10,727 nt of DNA from Gymnopus androsaceus JB14 (Eukaryota > Basidiomycota > Agaricomycetes > Agaricales > Omphalotaceae), in contig ML770324.1 of NCBI GenBank assembly GCA_009733575.1, forward strand, positions 1 through 10,727, written 5' to 3'. Below, one piece after another: positions 1 through 8,751 of the stretch; position 1 is the first letter of the stretch; each line of letters begins with the position of its first letter. The translations under genes were made by a program, and so were the position numbers. Under the pieces are notes generated by a model. That model was not told the DNA's origin, searched no databases, and saw nothing but the letters and a program-made list of their open reading frames with translations.

Positions 1-1020
1 GGATCTACTTCAGCTTTGTCGAGAATAGTATTCACGAAAGAACCATCGAACGCCGTGAGGAACCATCGTACTGCCTCGTTATTCGAGAGTACAGGCTGAG
101 GTCCACTCATGAGTTTATTTGCTTCGATACTGAAAGCCCTTATGAACTTCTGGATCTTCTGCAACTCGTTCCTATATATGGTTCCAACACTCTTTACTAA
201 CTTCTCGATTCTCTGTTTCGAATCCTATTTCTTCACTCGCAGTCTCCAGGGTAGCCTTTCTTCAACATTTGTTGGAAGTCTTCCCATGTAGTCGTTGCAC
301 TAGTCACGATTGGATTGTCCTTCCATTCGAGCTGTGTTGCATATGACATCCAACTCACAGCAAGGAACTTCTTAGCAGTATCCTCCGTGATTTTATTCAA
401 TGCAAAGAGTGCTTGCAAGCGGCTAGCCATGCCAACAAATTCTCGGGCTTATCACCGTTGAACTCGGGCAGGGCCTTTTTATGAATGCTTGGGAGCTTGT
501 CATTTTGAAGTTCAAGCACGGCTCCTGGCGTGAGCTGAACTTTAATGTTACTGATTGTCGTAGGTATAGACATTCTTGTAGCTTGTGGGGTTTGAGTTTG
601 TCTTTGTGGGACTTGCTCGGTGGGTCATGTTCAATGATAGGTGTCTGAAACTCTTCGACATCTAACAAATTCGTCTAATAATCTATTCCGAGATGAATTC
701 CCTTTTGGTGAACGCGGGGCTCGACTCGTAGATGATTCTGCTCGGCTAGCAAGAACTTCCTCTATAGTCACTAAGGATGGGCTGTTACGCTCTTCCTCGG
801 GTACAGGTGAAGGTCTAGTTGACAGCAAAGTTCTAGTTGAACAAGGAGCTTGCGGTGCTACTCTTGCTGTAGTTCTGTCCTTGGGTGTCTGCAGATAGGG
901 TGGCTGTGGGTACAAAGGTACCTTTGGCTTCCTTTTCAGTAGCGCGTCGGGATTTTCTATCGGCGGTAGTGGCTGTTTGCTGGAGTTACGTGTACTTCTT
1001 CCAGCTGGTGGATTATGCAA
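1..1020 (-). pseudogene. Decayed LTR-retrotransposon gag, partial
   Basis: This reads right to left as one gag-like polyprotein scattered over several frames. The N-terminal part (1020 to about 640) is a Pro/Ser/Arg-rich linker. The middle (about 624-397) contains a PEFNGDKPENLLAWL-type segment and then an ALNKITEDTAKKFLAV segment. The later part (about 430-1) is helical, with TWEDFQQMLKK, ELQKIQKFIRAF and VRWFLTAFDGSFVNTIL. This pattern is typical of capsid regions of fungal Ty3/gypsy-like elements; the superfamily is inferred, because no protease or reverse transcriptase is in the window. Frame changes are needed near 640-668, 600-625, 397-430, about 240 and 172-180. No ATG begins the first frame (the position reads TTG), so the true start is damaged or lies in another frame. 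The element continues off the left edge. In a fungus this copy would not make a working Gag. Confidence 0.75.
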
Positions 1021-1116
1021 TGAGCCAGAAATTTTGACTGCAACGGCGAATCCTTTTTAGCGCACTGACTGATCAACAGTTACTTGTGCTTAATAATTTT
1101 TCAATCAAAAGTAGCT

Positions 1117-1134
1117 CCCTCGCGGTGGGCTCCA
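1117..1134 (-). other. Candidate tRNA primer-binding site
   Basis: The minus strand reads TGGAGCCCACCGCGAGGG. It starts with TGG, as expected for pairing with a tRNA 3' CCA end, and lies two bases from a CA dinucleotide that could end the LTR and about 100 bases before gag. The matching tRNA cannot be named from this sequence alone. Confidence 0.3.
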
Positions 1135-1317
1135 GATGATGAGTTAGATTTGTGCTAGGTATGAAAAACAACCAAACAACAATCACCCTAATCAGATATA
1201 ATCCAAAAGGTTTAATTTAATGCAAGGAAGGAGGTTGTCAAAGGTTCCCTCGACTACTAATTGATTCGAAGAGAAAAGCACTTGACAGTTGACACAGATA
1301 GTGCACGATGAACAAGG

Positions 1318-1325
1318 TTTTTATA
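1318..1325 (-). promoter_or_regulatory. Candidate TATA box, proximal
   Basis: The minus strand reads TATAAAAA. If the LTR ends near 1137, this would give an R-U5 region of roughly 150 bases, a normal size. It is a motif match only. Confidence 0.25.
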
Positions 1326-1955
1326 TTTGGAGGGAGGTTTTGAAAAGCCAACTAACGTACAACGACGCGCTGAACTAATCGAGGGGAAAAGCAAACACCA
1401 AAGCACGGGTCAAGTACGCTGACTCAACAAACAACTTTGCGTATCTCGGGAGCCTTTACATCGCCATGCAATGATACTCCAACTCTCAGGGATTCCCACG
1501 AGTTACCTAACACGCTTATACGGCTGCCGTGCAAGTCACTCGAGTAGGCATTTTTAACACACTCAGCGAAGAGCAGGCAAGGGGTAGAATCTGTTGGTAA
1601 AGCTAGGTAACACTCCGAGAAGCTTCCTCCCTAAAACTAGACCAAGCCGACACTTGGGTCCAAGACCTTTCCTAATCAACAACGGGCTTGTCGAGGTGTG
1701 CATGTTAGGCTCCACCTGTGGTCCTAAGACTGATGTGACCTCTCTTTGAGATGAAAACCAGGAATGCTCGACTTAATAGCCGGGAAGTAGAATGAACAGC
1801 CTCAGTATTATCGAGGTTACAAGAAGGCCACCCGTTTCAAAGGTTGTAGAGGACGATGCAGACGCGTCTGAGTGTGTATGAATCACTACAGGTCCTAAGA
1901 TAGAACTGCGTTTCAGGTATCAAGTCTAACTTGTCATTCCGAGATAGAATAGCTA

Positions 1956-2014
1956 CCCTTATATACTGAGCGAGATATATGAAAATAGGAAAATGAGAGA
2001 AACTGAGCGAGATA
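1956..2014 (-). promoter_or_regulatory. TATA box with two upstream 13-bp repeats
   Basis: On the minus strand TATATAAGGG (1965-1956) is preceded by two exact copies of TATCTCGCTCAGT, at 1977-1965 and 2014-2002, starting 37 bases apart. A third partial copy of the TATCTCG core lies at 1946-1940. A TATA box with repeated upstream elements resembles a retrotransposon U3 promoter, but this role is inferred. Confidence 0.35.
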
Positions 2015-2059
2015 GGATGAAACAGAGTAAGTAAAATAGAAAAAGATAAATAATGTCCA

Positions 2060-2717
2060 TATATGCTTGTATACTATGGTTTTGCCTCGACGTTTTCCTG
2101 CCTCGTTCATTTGTCTTCCTCGATTGGGTCGACCTTTGGGATTTTGGTCCGAATCAACTCGAGTCATTTGCCTCTTTTACAAGGCTCGCCAGTTCCTTTA
2201 GCAGAACAGCCCTCGGAAGTATTTCTATGTCTTTCCTTGCCAATGGGAGACTGGTTATTATCCCTAGTTCCGCGCAGTCTCGAGTCTAGATGCCTGGTAG
2301 CATATGGATCTCGGTAAAACGCTGAGGCTCAGATAGAAATACTCCTTGGTCCTTGCGTGCTCTAGAAGTAGCTACAGCAAGTGGGTCATGTGGCCGCGTT
2401 GGACTGCCGCGGCTATATGCCTGGGTGCTTTCCAGCGAGCGTCAACTTTGAGGGCACCTGTTAGGGTACTTCCTCATCTCGGTCCACCTTGCTTCATTTA
2501 ATAAACTTGAGTGTCGTTTAGACTCCTCAGTGAGCTGATTGCGGAAGTGATGCCTCATTAAGACTTTGATCCCTTGGGTATATCCTTCGATGACCTAGCC
2601 TAGTATAACTGGTATGTGGGCTCGTTTATCTGCCTCGGTCAGCAACTTGTTATCCAACAAGCTTGCCTCGCTACACCATACCGCGCATAGGACTTTGATC
2701 GAGGCGCATTCACAAAG
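2060..2717 (-). pseudogene. Decayed open frame of unknown identity
   Basis: One minus-strand frame runs from 2717 to about 2159, interrupted only by stops at 2597-2595, 2444-2442 and 2288-2286. It has protein-like composition, for example IKVLMRHHFRNQLTEESKRH and LLNEARWTEMRKYPNRCPQ. From about 2330 a second minus frame (RDPYATRHLDSRLRGTRDNN and on, hydrophilic and Arg/Lys/Ser rich) is also open and may be the true continuation after a frameshift. No family is recognised. It sits upstream of the retrotransposon promoter candidate and may be part of that element, another mobile element, or an unrelated relic. Confidence 0.3.
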
Positions 2718-3012
2718 TTAAGTATGGTACCATTGCGCGTACCGTTACTCTGCAACCTCTTGGGTAGAATAGGTCCTCGGTAGATTTTAACTATCAGCTT
2801 GGGCTCACTATAGTTCTCTTATTGACCGTGTTTTGTTACTAACAGAACCTAGGATTATTGGTTCTGCACAGTTCTAGCCTTAGCCAAAAAATTGGTGTAT
2901 CATCACCCTTCTTCCATCCAACATCTTGGACATGACCTCGCGAATGGCTATGCGTGGAGTAAAACTCAAAACTCCAGAGTGTCTGCTACCCCATACTCAT
3001 GTGGAGAGACAA

Positions 3013-3015
3013 TAA
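3013..3015 (+). other. In-frame TAA stop in exon 1 of the pseudogene
   Basis: Frame 1 is open before this stop from 2884 and after it to the intron at 3484. The downstream stretch AKAKEKQTNKAAAHNKASKK is clearly of the same helical protein. A CAA to TAA change would explain it. If the gene is still used, translation would have to begin at the ATG at 3118. Confidence 0.7.
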
Positions 3016-4405
3016 GTCCAAGATGCAAAAGCCAAGGAAAAACAAACCAACAAAGCTGCTGCTCACAACAAAGCTTCCAAAAAAGTAGCAGCCTCGAAAA
3101 CCCATGTTGCGAAAGTAATGGATGCCCAAGCACAAAAGGATGCCAGTCTGATATCCATCCGTCCCGACCTACAGCTTGCAAATGGCAAAACCAAAAAACA
3201 AAAACCCAGTTCCGACACTTTCAGCGAAAACACTCATACCCCTATGAACAACTCAGCAGAGTTCCCAGAACATAGCAATGGGACCTCTGCAGCACCCAAG
3301 AGTACTCCCGAGGTGATTGATGAGCCTTTGGCATCTGACTTCGAATGTGCTCTTGCCATGCCAAACCCTGAAAAGCCTACCATTGAGAGCAATGAATCCG
3401 ACTACCAGGATCTCAATGAGGATGAGATCCAAGTCCTGAAGAAGGCTCAGGAAAAGAGACGTGCATGGGAGTTGAAAAAAAAAGTATGTTTCATTTCTTC
3501 GAAGATACTATACTAAATTATACCTTCAGGAGGGAAAGTCGGCCATACACAATGGGATTGCAGAGCTCCGAGAGACTTTACCTACTGCAGTCATGTCTGT
3601 AGTCACTCCAAAATGCAAGCCTGAAACTGAAAACTCGCAGTAAGAGCTTGCCGTTGTTTGGGATGGAAATAACTAACCTTCTTGGATAGACCAGTGAAGC
3701 GCTCAAAATTTGCAATCGGCGGGCTTGATACCGACTGGAAAAAGACCGTCTACGGACACAAGAAGGCTGCCACATCAAGATCGTCATTGGCCAGCTCAGA
3801 TGCTATGACTCTTGATGTTGAGTTTGAGGAGGCACCAGGCGAGTTTGATGGCGATGCTGAAGCGGAATCTGTGGCAGCTGAGAGGGAAGGGAAAAGTAGT
3901 AAAGGAACAAAAGCAAAGACAGCTTCAAAGGTTTGGTTCCATAATTGCACCAGATACTGCACTGACCTAGATTCAAAGGTTGTTGAAGATATCAAGCTTG
4001 AGCCTGCCAATGTCAACCTTATCGAAGCAGAAGAACGTACAACTGGGAAACCTGCACAGCCAAAAACACGTCATCAAACTTCAAAAGCTGACCTTCCCAT
4101 CATTCTCCAGACCGATCACAACATCTGGGCCAATTCTCTTCTTCCTGACTTGCTCGAATGGTGTGGCATGCAGCGAGACCAATTTGGGATCAACGGGACC
4201 AATGAGTTTTGCCTAAAACTCCATGAACTCTGGATGGATCATTTTGGTGCACTTCCGCATATCACAGAGACCGTCATCCACAATGGTCATAAAATTACGC
4301 GAGCAGATCATCCTGCCATATATTCATATGTGCATACTTTTTTCTTTCATGTCTCTAGCTCTCACTATCTATTTTGGGCAGGCCCAAGGACAGATCTGCA
4401 CATAT

Positions 4406-4408
4406 TGA
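4406..4408 (+). other. In-frame TGA stop in exon 4 of the pseudogene
   Basis: The acceptor at 4380-4381 (GGGCAG) gives a 52-bp intron like the others and the correct phase, but the exon then meets TGA just before AGC AAG CTT GGA. CGA to TGA (a CpG transition) is the simplest origin. Using a weaker AG at 4413-4414 would skip the stop but makes the intron 85 bp. Confidence 0.55.
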
Positions 4409-5164
4409 AGCAAGCTTGGACAAAATGCTCTCAAATTTGTCACTGATGAGATTGAACGCTTCAAAACTGTTAATGAGCGCCAAGAACTTGTAGAAGGTCT
4501 TCTCCAGAACAATGCCTTTCTCTTTGAATTTCCGGGGCCAACGGTATGCATGTAGTTTTTGCCGTGCCTTCATCTTATTGATTTTTTGAGTGCTATAGCG
4601 CTCCCAAAGCTCAGGCCGCTTCCGTGGAACACTTATCGCTAAAACATTTGCTTTTCATCTTACATGGGCTCTCAGTTCCTGCACCAACTTTGGGTAGCAC
4701 TTGCACTGAGCACTGCAGCGGTGCGTGTTTTCTTTTTCTTTTTTGAAGCTATCTGATACTAGGATATCTTAGGTTGAACATGCTCTTACTATCTGTCAAA
4801 CCGGCGAGCCCCCAAAACACAAGACCACCCGGAATAGCGACGAGAGTTTCTCTGAAGAACGGGCACCAAATGTGGCAAAATTCTTTCGACTTGCAGAGGA
4901 ATTGAAGCCAGCGAAGTGGGACAAAGTCTTTTCTGCTGCCGAAATTCATCTGTTGACCGTCCCGAAGGCTGGTGCTGGTCCCGAGTTGAAAAAGCTTCTG
5001 AAGGAGGCCAGTGGAAAAAACCCTGTAGCGGCGGCTACTGAAGTTGTTGAGGATGATCCATTTGTTGTTTCGGACTGAACCTTTAGGTTACCGTGACAGT
5101 GAGTAGTATTACAGTCGACTTTCCATAACTTGAAGAGCTGATTGATAGCTTCTGCAGTGCGTGA

Positions 5165-5180
5165 TCTACTACGTAGTAGA
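5165..5180. repeat. 16-bp perfect palindrome
   Basis: The sequence is TCTACTACGTAGTAGA, about 90 bases after the pseudogene stop. It could form a cruciform or be a binding site; no role is known. Confidence 0.7.
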
Positions 5181-5710
5181 CTACTACCGCTACCGATTCC
5201 ATGATAGTACTATCAGTATTTGCTTAGCGAATGGACAGTCGTCCGAGTCTTCGATAGTTCTTGTAGCTTTCATATGTCTCAAATTCATCTCATTGTTATT
5301 ACTAGTATGAATGATGAGTATTGTATAATCATGGATATAGAACGCAAAAAAGCCGGTATATTTCAGCTGTAATCTGACTGCATAATTGTGCATATTTAGC
5401 TGTATAAATGAATGAAGGAAAAGACCGTAAACTGGCATAATCGTGCATGATAGATATGCACTTGGGGCCCTATATATACACAGCCAAAGTCGTATGATCC
5501 AGCATTTTTGGTGTGCCTTCATGCGGATCACACATGTGCAGTTTTGCTGATGCAATGACAACTCCCAGTTTGTCTTGATAAGCCAGGCTATGGCTAGTTC
5601 GAGATAAGTGAATGTAAATTAATTCAAATGGAATACTACATGTGAAAGGGTTTGGCTGGGCTTTAGCCCCGCGCGGGTGGGCAAATAAAATTAACACACG
5701 CGGAGACTAA

Positions 5711-5727
5711 AGCTGTAGCATACAGCT
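5711..5727. repeat. Perfect 7-bp stem hairpin
   Basis: AGCTGTA and TACAGCT flank a GCA loop. It lies in the gene-free region; no role is known. Confidence 0.5.
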
Positions 5728-5837
5728 GTGTGAGATTAATAGGAGTGGGTGGGTGGGTAAATGATAAAGGGCTATGAATTCAACGGCGGTGAGAGTCGAA
5801 AGCAATGAGTTAATAGGCGCCAATCAGGTGCCTGGCT

Positions 5838-5857
5838 GGCTTATCCTCTGATAAGCC
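5838..5857. repeat. 8-bp stem hairpin with CTCT loop
   Basis: GGCTTATC and GATAAGCC flank a four-base loop. Outer TGCC/GGCA bases extend the symmetry imperfectly to about 40 bp. There is no T-run after it and no adjacent gene, so it is not called a terminator. Confidence 0.5.
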
Positions 5858-6518
5858 GCCTCTGGCAACTTATCTCGGACTTTTGCAATGTCTGTTAACA
5901 AATCACAAGGGCAGTCTATGAAGCAAGTTGGACTGAACCTACTGGCAATCACCAATGATTACCCATGGTCAATTAAATGTTGCTCTGTTGCATAGTACAA
6001 CAAATCAGGCTCTGCACCATAGCAGTACTTACAGATTGTATGGTCACTGTCTACAGTTATGACTCATGAGACTGTACAAATGAAGGATTTGAAGGAGCTG
6101 TACATATAGTGTATGTATAGCTTCACCAATACTGTTCATATCTGTTTGCTGCTGCCAGCATGGATGGATATCTTCCCAGTGAAAAGATTCCAGGTGATGT
6201 CTTGGCCAACAAGATTTTTTCTTGGTCTTGATGTTGCCATTTACAATGATACAGTACAGATAATGCTGTACCATAACTGTACTACAGTCAAGCTTAAAAT
6301 CAATATGGGATACAGCTGTTTTCTGTATGGCCATAGCCATATATATGCCATATATGGTATGATGCAGAGCTCTAACAACAAAGCAGGGAGTGAAGGCAGA
6401 AGATGTATTTTAAGACTTAATACTTATTGTTCCAGTCTATGCACATACTTGAGTCTGAGTTTCCATGACATAGGCATGAGTCTTAAAGCTTGTGTAAAGG
6501 TAAACAAAGGAAATGATG

Positions 6519-6901
6519 ACACTGGGGGCAAGGCCCAAGGTGATTAAATTTGATCCCCTTACACGGCTTACCCAGGGATTCTGCGCAGTGCGGGGACTCA
6601 CTCCAAATTCACAATTGTATTACAATCAACTCACAGCCATATCTATAGATAATCTAAATTAAAGAAGCAAGCGTGGGTGACAATATTGTCACCCAGCGGT
6701 GCCTGTAATGTGTGGTATAGGGTCCAGAGTCCTTTGAGAATCCGGCATCAAACAGTAGGCAAGTGGCAGAAAAGGATTTCACTTTCTCCTTTGTGACTCC
6801 ACTGCAACATGCATAATTACATGCAGAAGCCCTGCAGAATCCCCACAGTAATCCAGGTAAGGGAATCAAAATTTGATTGCCTTGGACTTTGCCCCCAGTG
6901 T
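6519..6901. mobile_element. 383-bp non-autonomous inverted-repeat element (MITE-like)
   Basis: Terminal arms at 6519-6562 and 6857-6901 are inverted copies. The outermost 11 bases (ACACTGGGGGC) match perfectly and the rest differ mainly by transitions and one indel. Weaker symmetry, including GGGATTCTGC in both arms, extends to about 75-85 bases. There is no open frame for a transposase. The flanks AAATGATG (6511-6518) and AAATAGTG (6902-6909) match at 6 of 8 positions and could be an aged 8-bp target duplication of hAT type. Alternatively the CACTG ends recall CACTA/EnSpm elements. The superfamily is left open. Confidence 0.85.
6674..6695. repeat. 22-bp perfect palindrome inside the MITE-like element
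   Basis: The core GGGTGACAATATTGTCACCC is extended by a T/A pair on the outside. It lies inside the 383-bp element, somewhat left of its centre, and adds to its fold-back character. Confidence 0.85.
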
Positions 6902-7167
6902 AAATAGTGGCATGAGATAAGATAAAGTGTTTGTAACACCAAGTTCTGGGTGGTATTGGTTGAGATTGAATGCAAGGCTTGTGTATTTATTGAAAAGTAG
7001 TAGTAAGCTGTCAGAAGGTTGAATTCAAGCAGAAATGAAGATTGCAAGAAAATTTGAGTGGTCTCCATACCAGGGACAGCAACACCCCAGTTGAATGTGT
7101 ATGTGGAGATGGAATAGAACTCAGGTGTAAAGGTACTGTGAAATAGCTAGTAAATTACTGAATATAC
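6902..7167 (+). other. Spacer between two transposable elements
   Basis: AT-rich, with short frames on both strands that show no recognisable protein. No motif is seen. Confidence 0.5.
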
Positions 7168-7341
7168 TAGGGATGTTTTTGGGGTGGCAAATTTTGCTGC
7201 TCCAAATTTTGCCATAATGTACAGCAAATTTGGCCGCGCTCCAAAGAGTTTGCACTACGTCATGCCATACAAAATTTGCCATAAAACTTTGCAAATTTTG
7301 CCTCTGCCACTGGCAAAATTTGCTGGCCCAAAACATCCCTA
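7168..7341. mobile_element. 174-bp MITE-like element with TAGGGATG ends
   Basis: Inverted ends at about 7168-7196 and 7314-7341 share TAGGGATGTTTT and CAAATTTTG. The interior is filled with the motif GCAAATTTTG and its reverse complement, at least six copies, so the element folds back over most of its length. TAGGGATG resembles the ends of Ac-type hAT elements, but no 8-bp duplication is visible (GAATATAC versus CTGGTCAA). If the outer TA pairs are the target duplication instead, a Tc1/mariner-type origin fits. It has no coding capacity. Confidence 0.75.
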
Positions 7342-7678
7342 CTGGTCAATTTTATCTACATTCTATGCAATAACCATCTGAACACTGGCTGGCCCCCATA
7401 AATACAGTCAGCCTCCAGCTTCCAGCTCATCCTCACACCCTTGTATTCAGCTGTGTTTCAGATTTCCTGGGTGACAGCTGCGCGGAAGGTTGTAAACAGA
7501 TGATGGGAATGCCGAAATTTCGCTGGAACTTCCATCTGAGGGACACCTGTGACCCGTTTTGCGGTGTACATGTTTACTCTGCAGTGACATAAAATTTGCG
7601 CAAGGATAAAGTGTATTACATGACAACTCTAAGTACCTGATCTCAAAGAGTCAGCCTTGGGAAGACTAATGCTCTTGC
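7342..7678 (+). other. Region 3' of the intact minus-strand gene, no feature recognised
   Basis: This probably contains the 3' untranslated region of the gene ending at 7679. No further coding frame, tRNA or repeat is recognised. Confidence 0.5.
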
Positions 7679-8708
7679 TCAGAACTTGATAGAGATGTCG
7701 GCGACTTGTCCCGTTGGGGAGAACATCGTGACACCATCAATGTCGTTCCTGAAACAGTTCATGGAGATGACTAAGAAAAAGTAAATGAATATATACAATA
7801 ATCGTACCAGTTGGACAAAGTAGTTCGAGAAACTTACGAAATTTATAGTGTCTATTAGGATCGACATCACACTGGAACTCCGAGAGACCGTAAATCGCTT
7901 GATTTTCGAGTTTCTATACCATGGTGCAACCAGTATGTTAGATCTATTATAAGAACAGTGTTGACACAAGACATACAGTTTCTTGATCCTCTGGAATGAT
8001 CTGAAATTCAGTATAACCATGTCCATCGAAACGCTCCCCAGTCTGTTTGCAGTGCACTAGAGTGAAGCTTTCCTGATATTTGGCAGTGAAAACAAAAGAA
8101 TTTTCATTCTCTATGTCTGCCGCCTTCTCGGAGAGATTGAAGTTTTTGACATACTCGATGTCATCTAGTGCATCTGCAATTAGTAAAGGTATAGTCAAAG
8201 CTGAGAACTGCGCATACAAACATATCCGTCCTCAGTCTTTCTCCCGTCATTCGTTTTGGGCAGCTGTGCGTAGATATCAGCAGCTTGTCCGACACTATTT
8301 ACAGTGAATACGAATGCCGAATTGGGATTGTATGCTGAACAATGGCCGCTGTATATCAAGAGGAAAGACACTTTTTGGGCTGTATCCGTATGCGTCTTGT
8401 AGCAGTATACTTTAACACTCAAGTCTATATCATAAGCGAGAGGGCCATCACTGTCGACGCTGAAGCTGCTTATAAGATTAGGAAAGTCCTGTCTGTTGGC
8501 GTCAAGAAGGTCAGGTTCACGCTTGTGGATGAATGACGGAGATTTACATTTGAAAACCGTCTGTTGTTGCGGGTGGCTGCAACTGATTCAAGTTTGCAGC
8601 GAAAAGTTTCGGTGTGACTCTGAGTGATTCAACATATAAGATAAGGTAACGGTCGACAATGATGCCAGTAAAGAAAACATACAAGTCGTTTGTAGCCATA
8701 TCAGTCAT
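7679..8708 (-). CDS. Uncharacterised five-exon protein, 266 residues (copy A)
   Basis: Minus-strand exons are 8708-8548, 8492-8218, 8173-7977, 7913-7838 and 7770-7679. Introns of 55, 44, 63 and 67 bp all have GT...AG borders and matching phases, with branch-like CCTGACC and TCTAACA in two. The start is the first ATG after a TATA-like motif and the stop is TGA. The protein has no obvious signal peptide or membrane segment and alternates hydrophobic and polar residues as beta-rich proteins do. Motifs are RYLILYVESLRV (20-31), NSAFVFTV (111-118), GQAADI (122-127), NSFVFTAKYQESF (170-182) and GQVADI (257-262), which suggests repeated units. A diverged, broken relative lies immediately upstream. 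I recognise no family and propose no function. The intron model is by eye; the last acceptor could instead be the AG 17 bases later, but that breaks the frame. Confidence 0.72.
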
Positions 8709-8751
8709 TGAGAGTTGTTTGAAGATGAGAGCTCCCTGTAATACACAATCG

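Larger units (their letters stand above)
1021..2060 (-). mobile_element. Probable leader and 5' LTR region of the retrotransposon
   Basis: No coding region is recognised here. Its position, immediately upstream of the minus-strand gag, is where the untranslated leader and 5' LTR should lie. Supporting signs are a primer-binding-site-like string at 1117-1134 and two TATA-like motifs on the minus strand. The other LTR is outside the window, so the ends cannot be fixed by comparison. On the plus strand a TG at 1137, two bases from the candidate binding site, would be the inner LTR border. The outer border is unknown. Confidence 0.4.
2932..5078 (+). pseudogene. Six-exon uncharacterised Agaricomycete-type gene, inactivated
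   Basis: Exons are 2932-3483, 3530-3639, 3690-4329, 4382-4543, 4599-4720 and 4773-5078. All introns are GT...AG, 46-55 bp, several with CTAA-type branch sites, and all junction phases agree. The product would have about 630 residues: a Lys/Ala-rich N-terminal helix ending in RPDLQL, an acidic linker, a central region with WANSLLPDLLEWCG and FCLKLHELWMDHFG, then a helical SKLGQNALKFVTDEIERF, and a C-terminal FRLAEELKPAKWDKVF. I associate this layout with high-copy, uncharacterised Agaricomycete proteins (DUF6532-like), from memory and not verified. The start is the first ATG of the frame after a stop at 2881. Defects are TAA at 3013-3015, TGA at 4406-4408 and one missing base in exon 5 (122 nt where 123 are needed). 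Function is unknown. Confidence 0.72.
5079..6518 (+). other. Intergenic region, no gene recognised
   Basis: Only short, poorly protein-like frames are present on both strands. The region holds small inverted repeats (listed separately), a TGGG microsatellite at about 5745-5758, and a short direct repeat GCATAAT(T/C)GTGCAT at 5380-5393 and 5435-5448. Composition is AT-rich with many CTGTAC strings between 6040 and 6290. Confidence 0.6.

Noticed and set aside
2053..2317. Two overlapping plus-strand frames of 78 and 84 codons
   Set aside because: They are antisense to the decayed minus frame and show no conserved feature.
1137..2904. LTR with TGATGA...TCATCA ends spanning 1.77 kb
   Set aside because: A 6-bp inverted match over this range is likely by chance, and no second LTR is available to confirm it.
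3931..3971. Possible extra intron in exon 3 of the pseudogene (GTTTGG...CTAG)
   Set aside because: Removing it breaks the reading frame, while reading through gives a continuous open exon.
5190..5561. Minus-strand open frame of 123 codons
   Set aside because: Cys/His/Tyr/Ile-rich composition of translated AT-rich DNA, no recognisable motif, and no spliced neighbours.
6046..6288. Imperfect inverted repeat (ACTGTCTACAGTTATG and its partner at 6272-6288) suggesting another MITE
   Set aside because: Arms are only 16-17 bases with mismatches, CTGTAC strings are common locally, and no target duplication was seen.
6113..6547. Plus-strand open frame of 144 codons
   Set aside because: It runs into the left arm of the 383-bp element and has no domain or motif; it is probably a chance frame.
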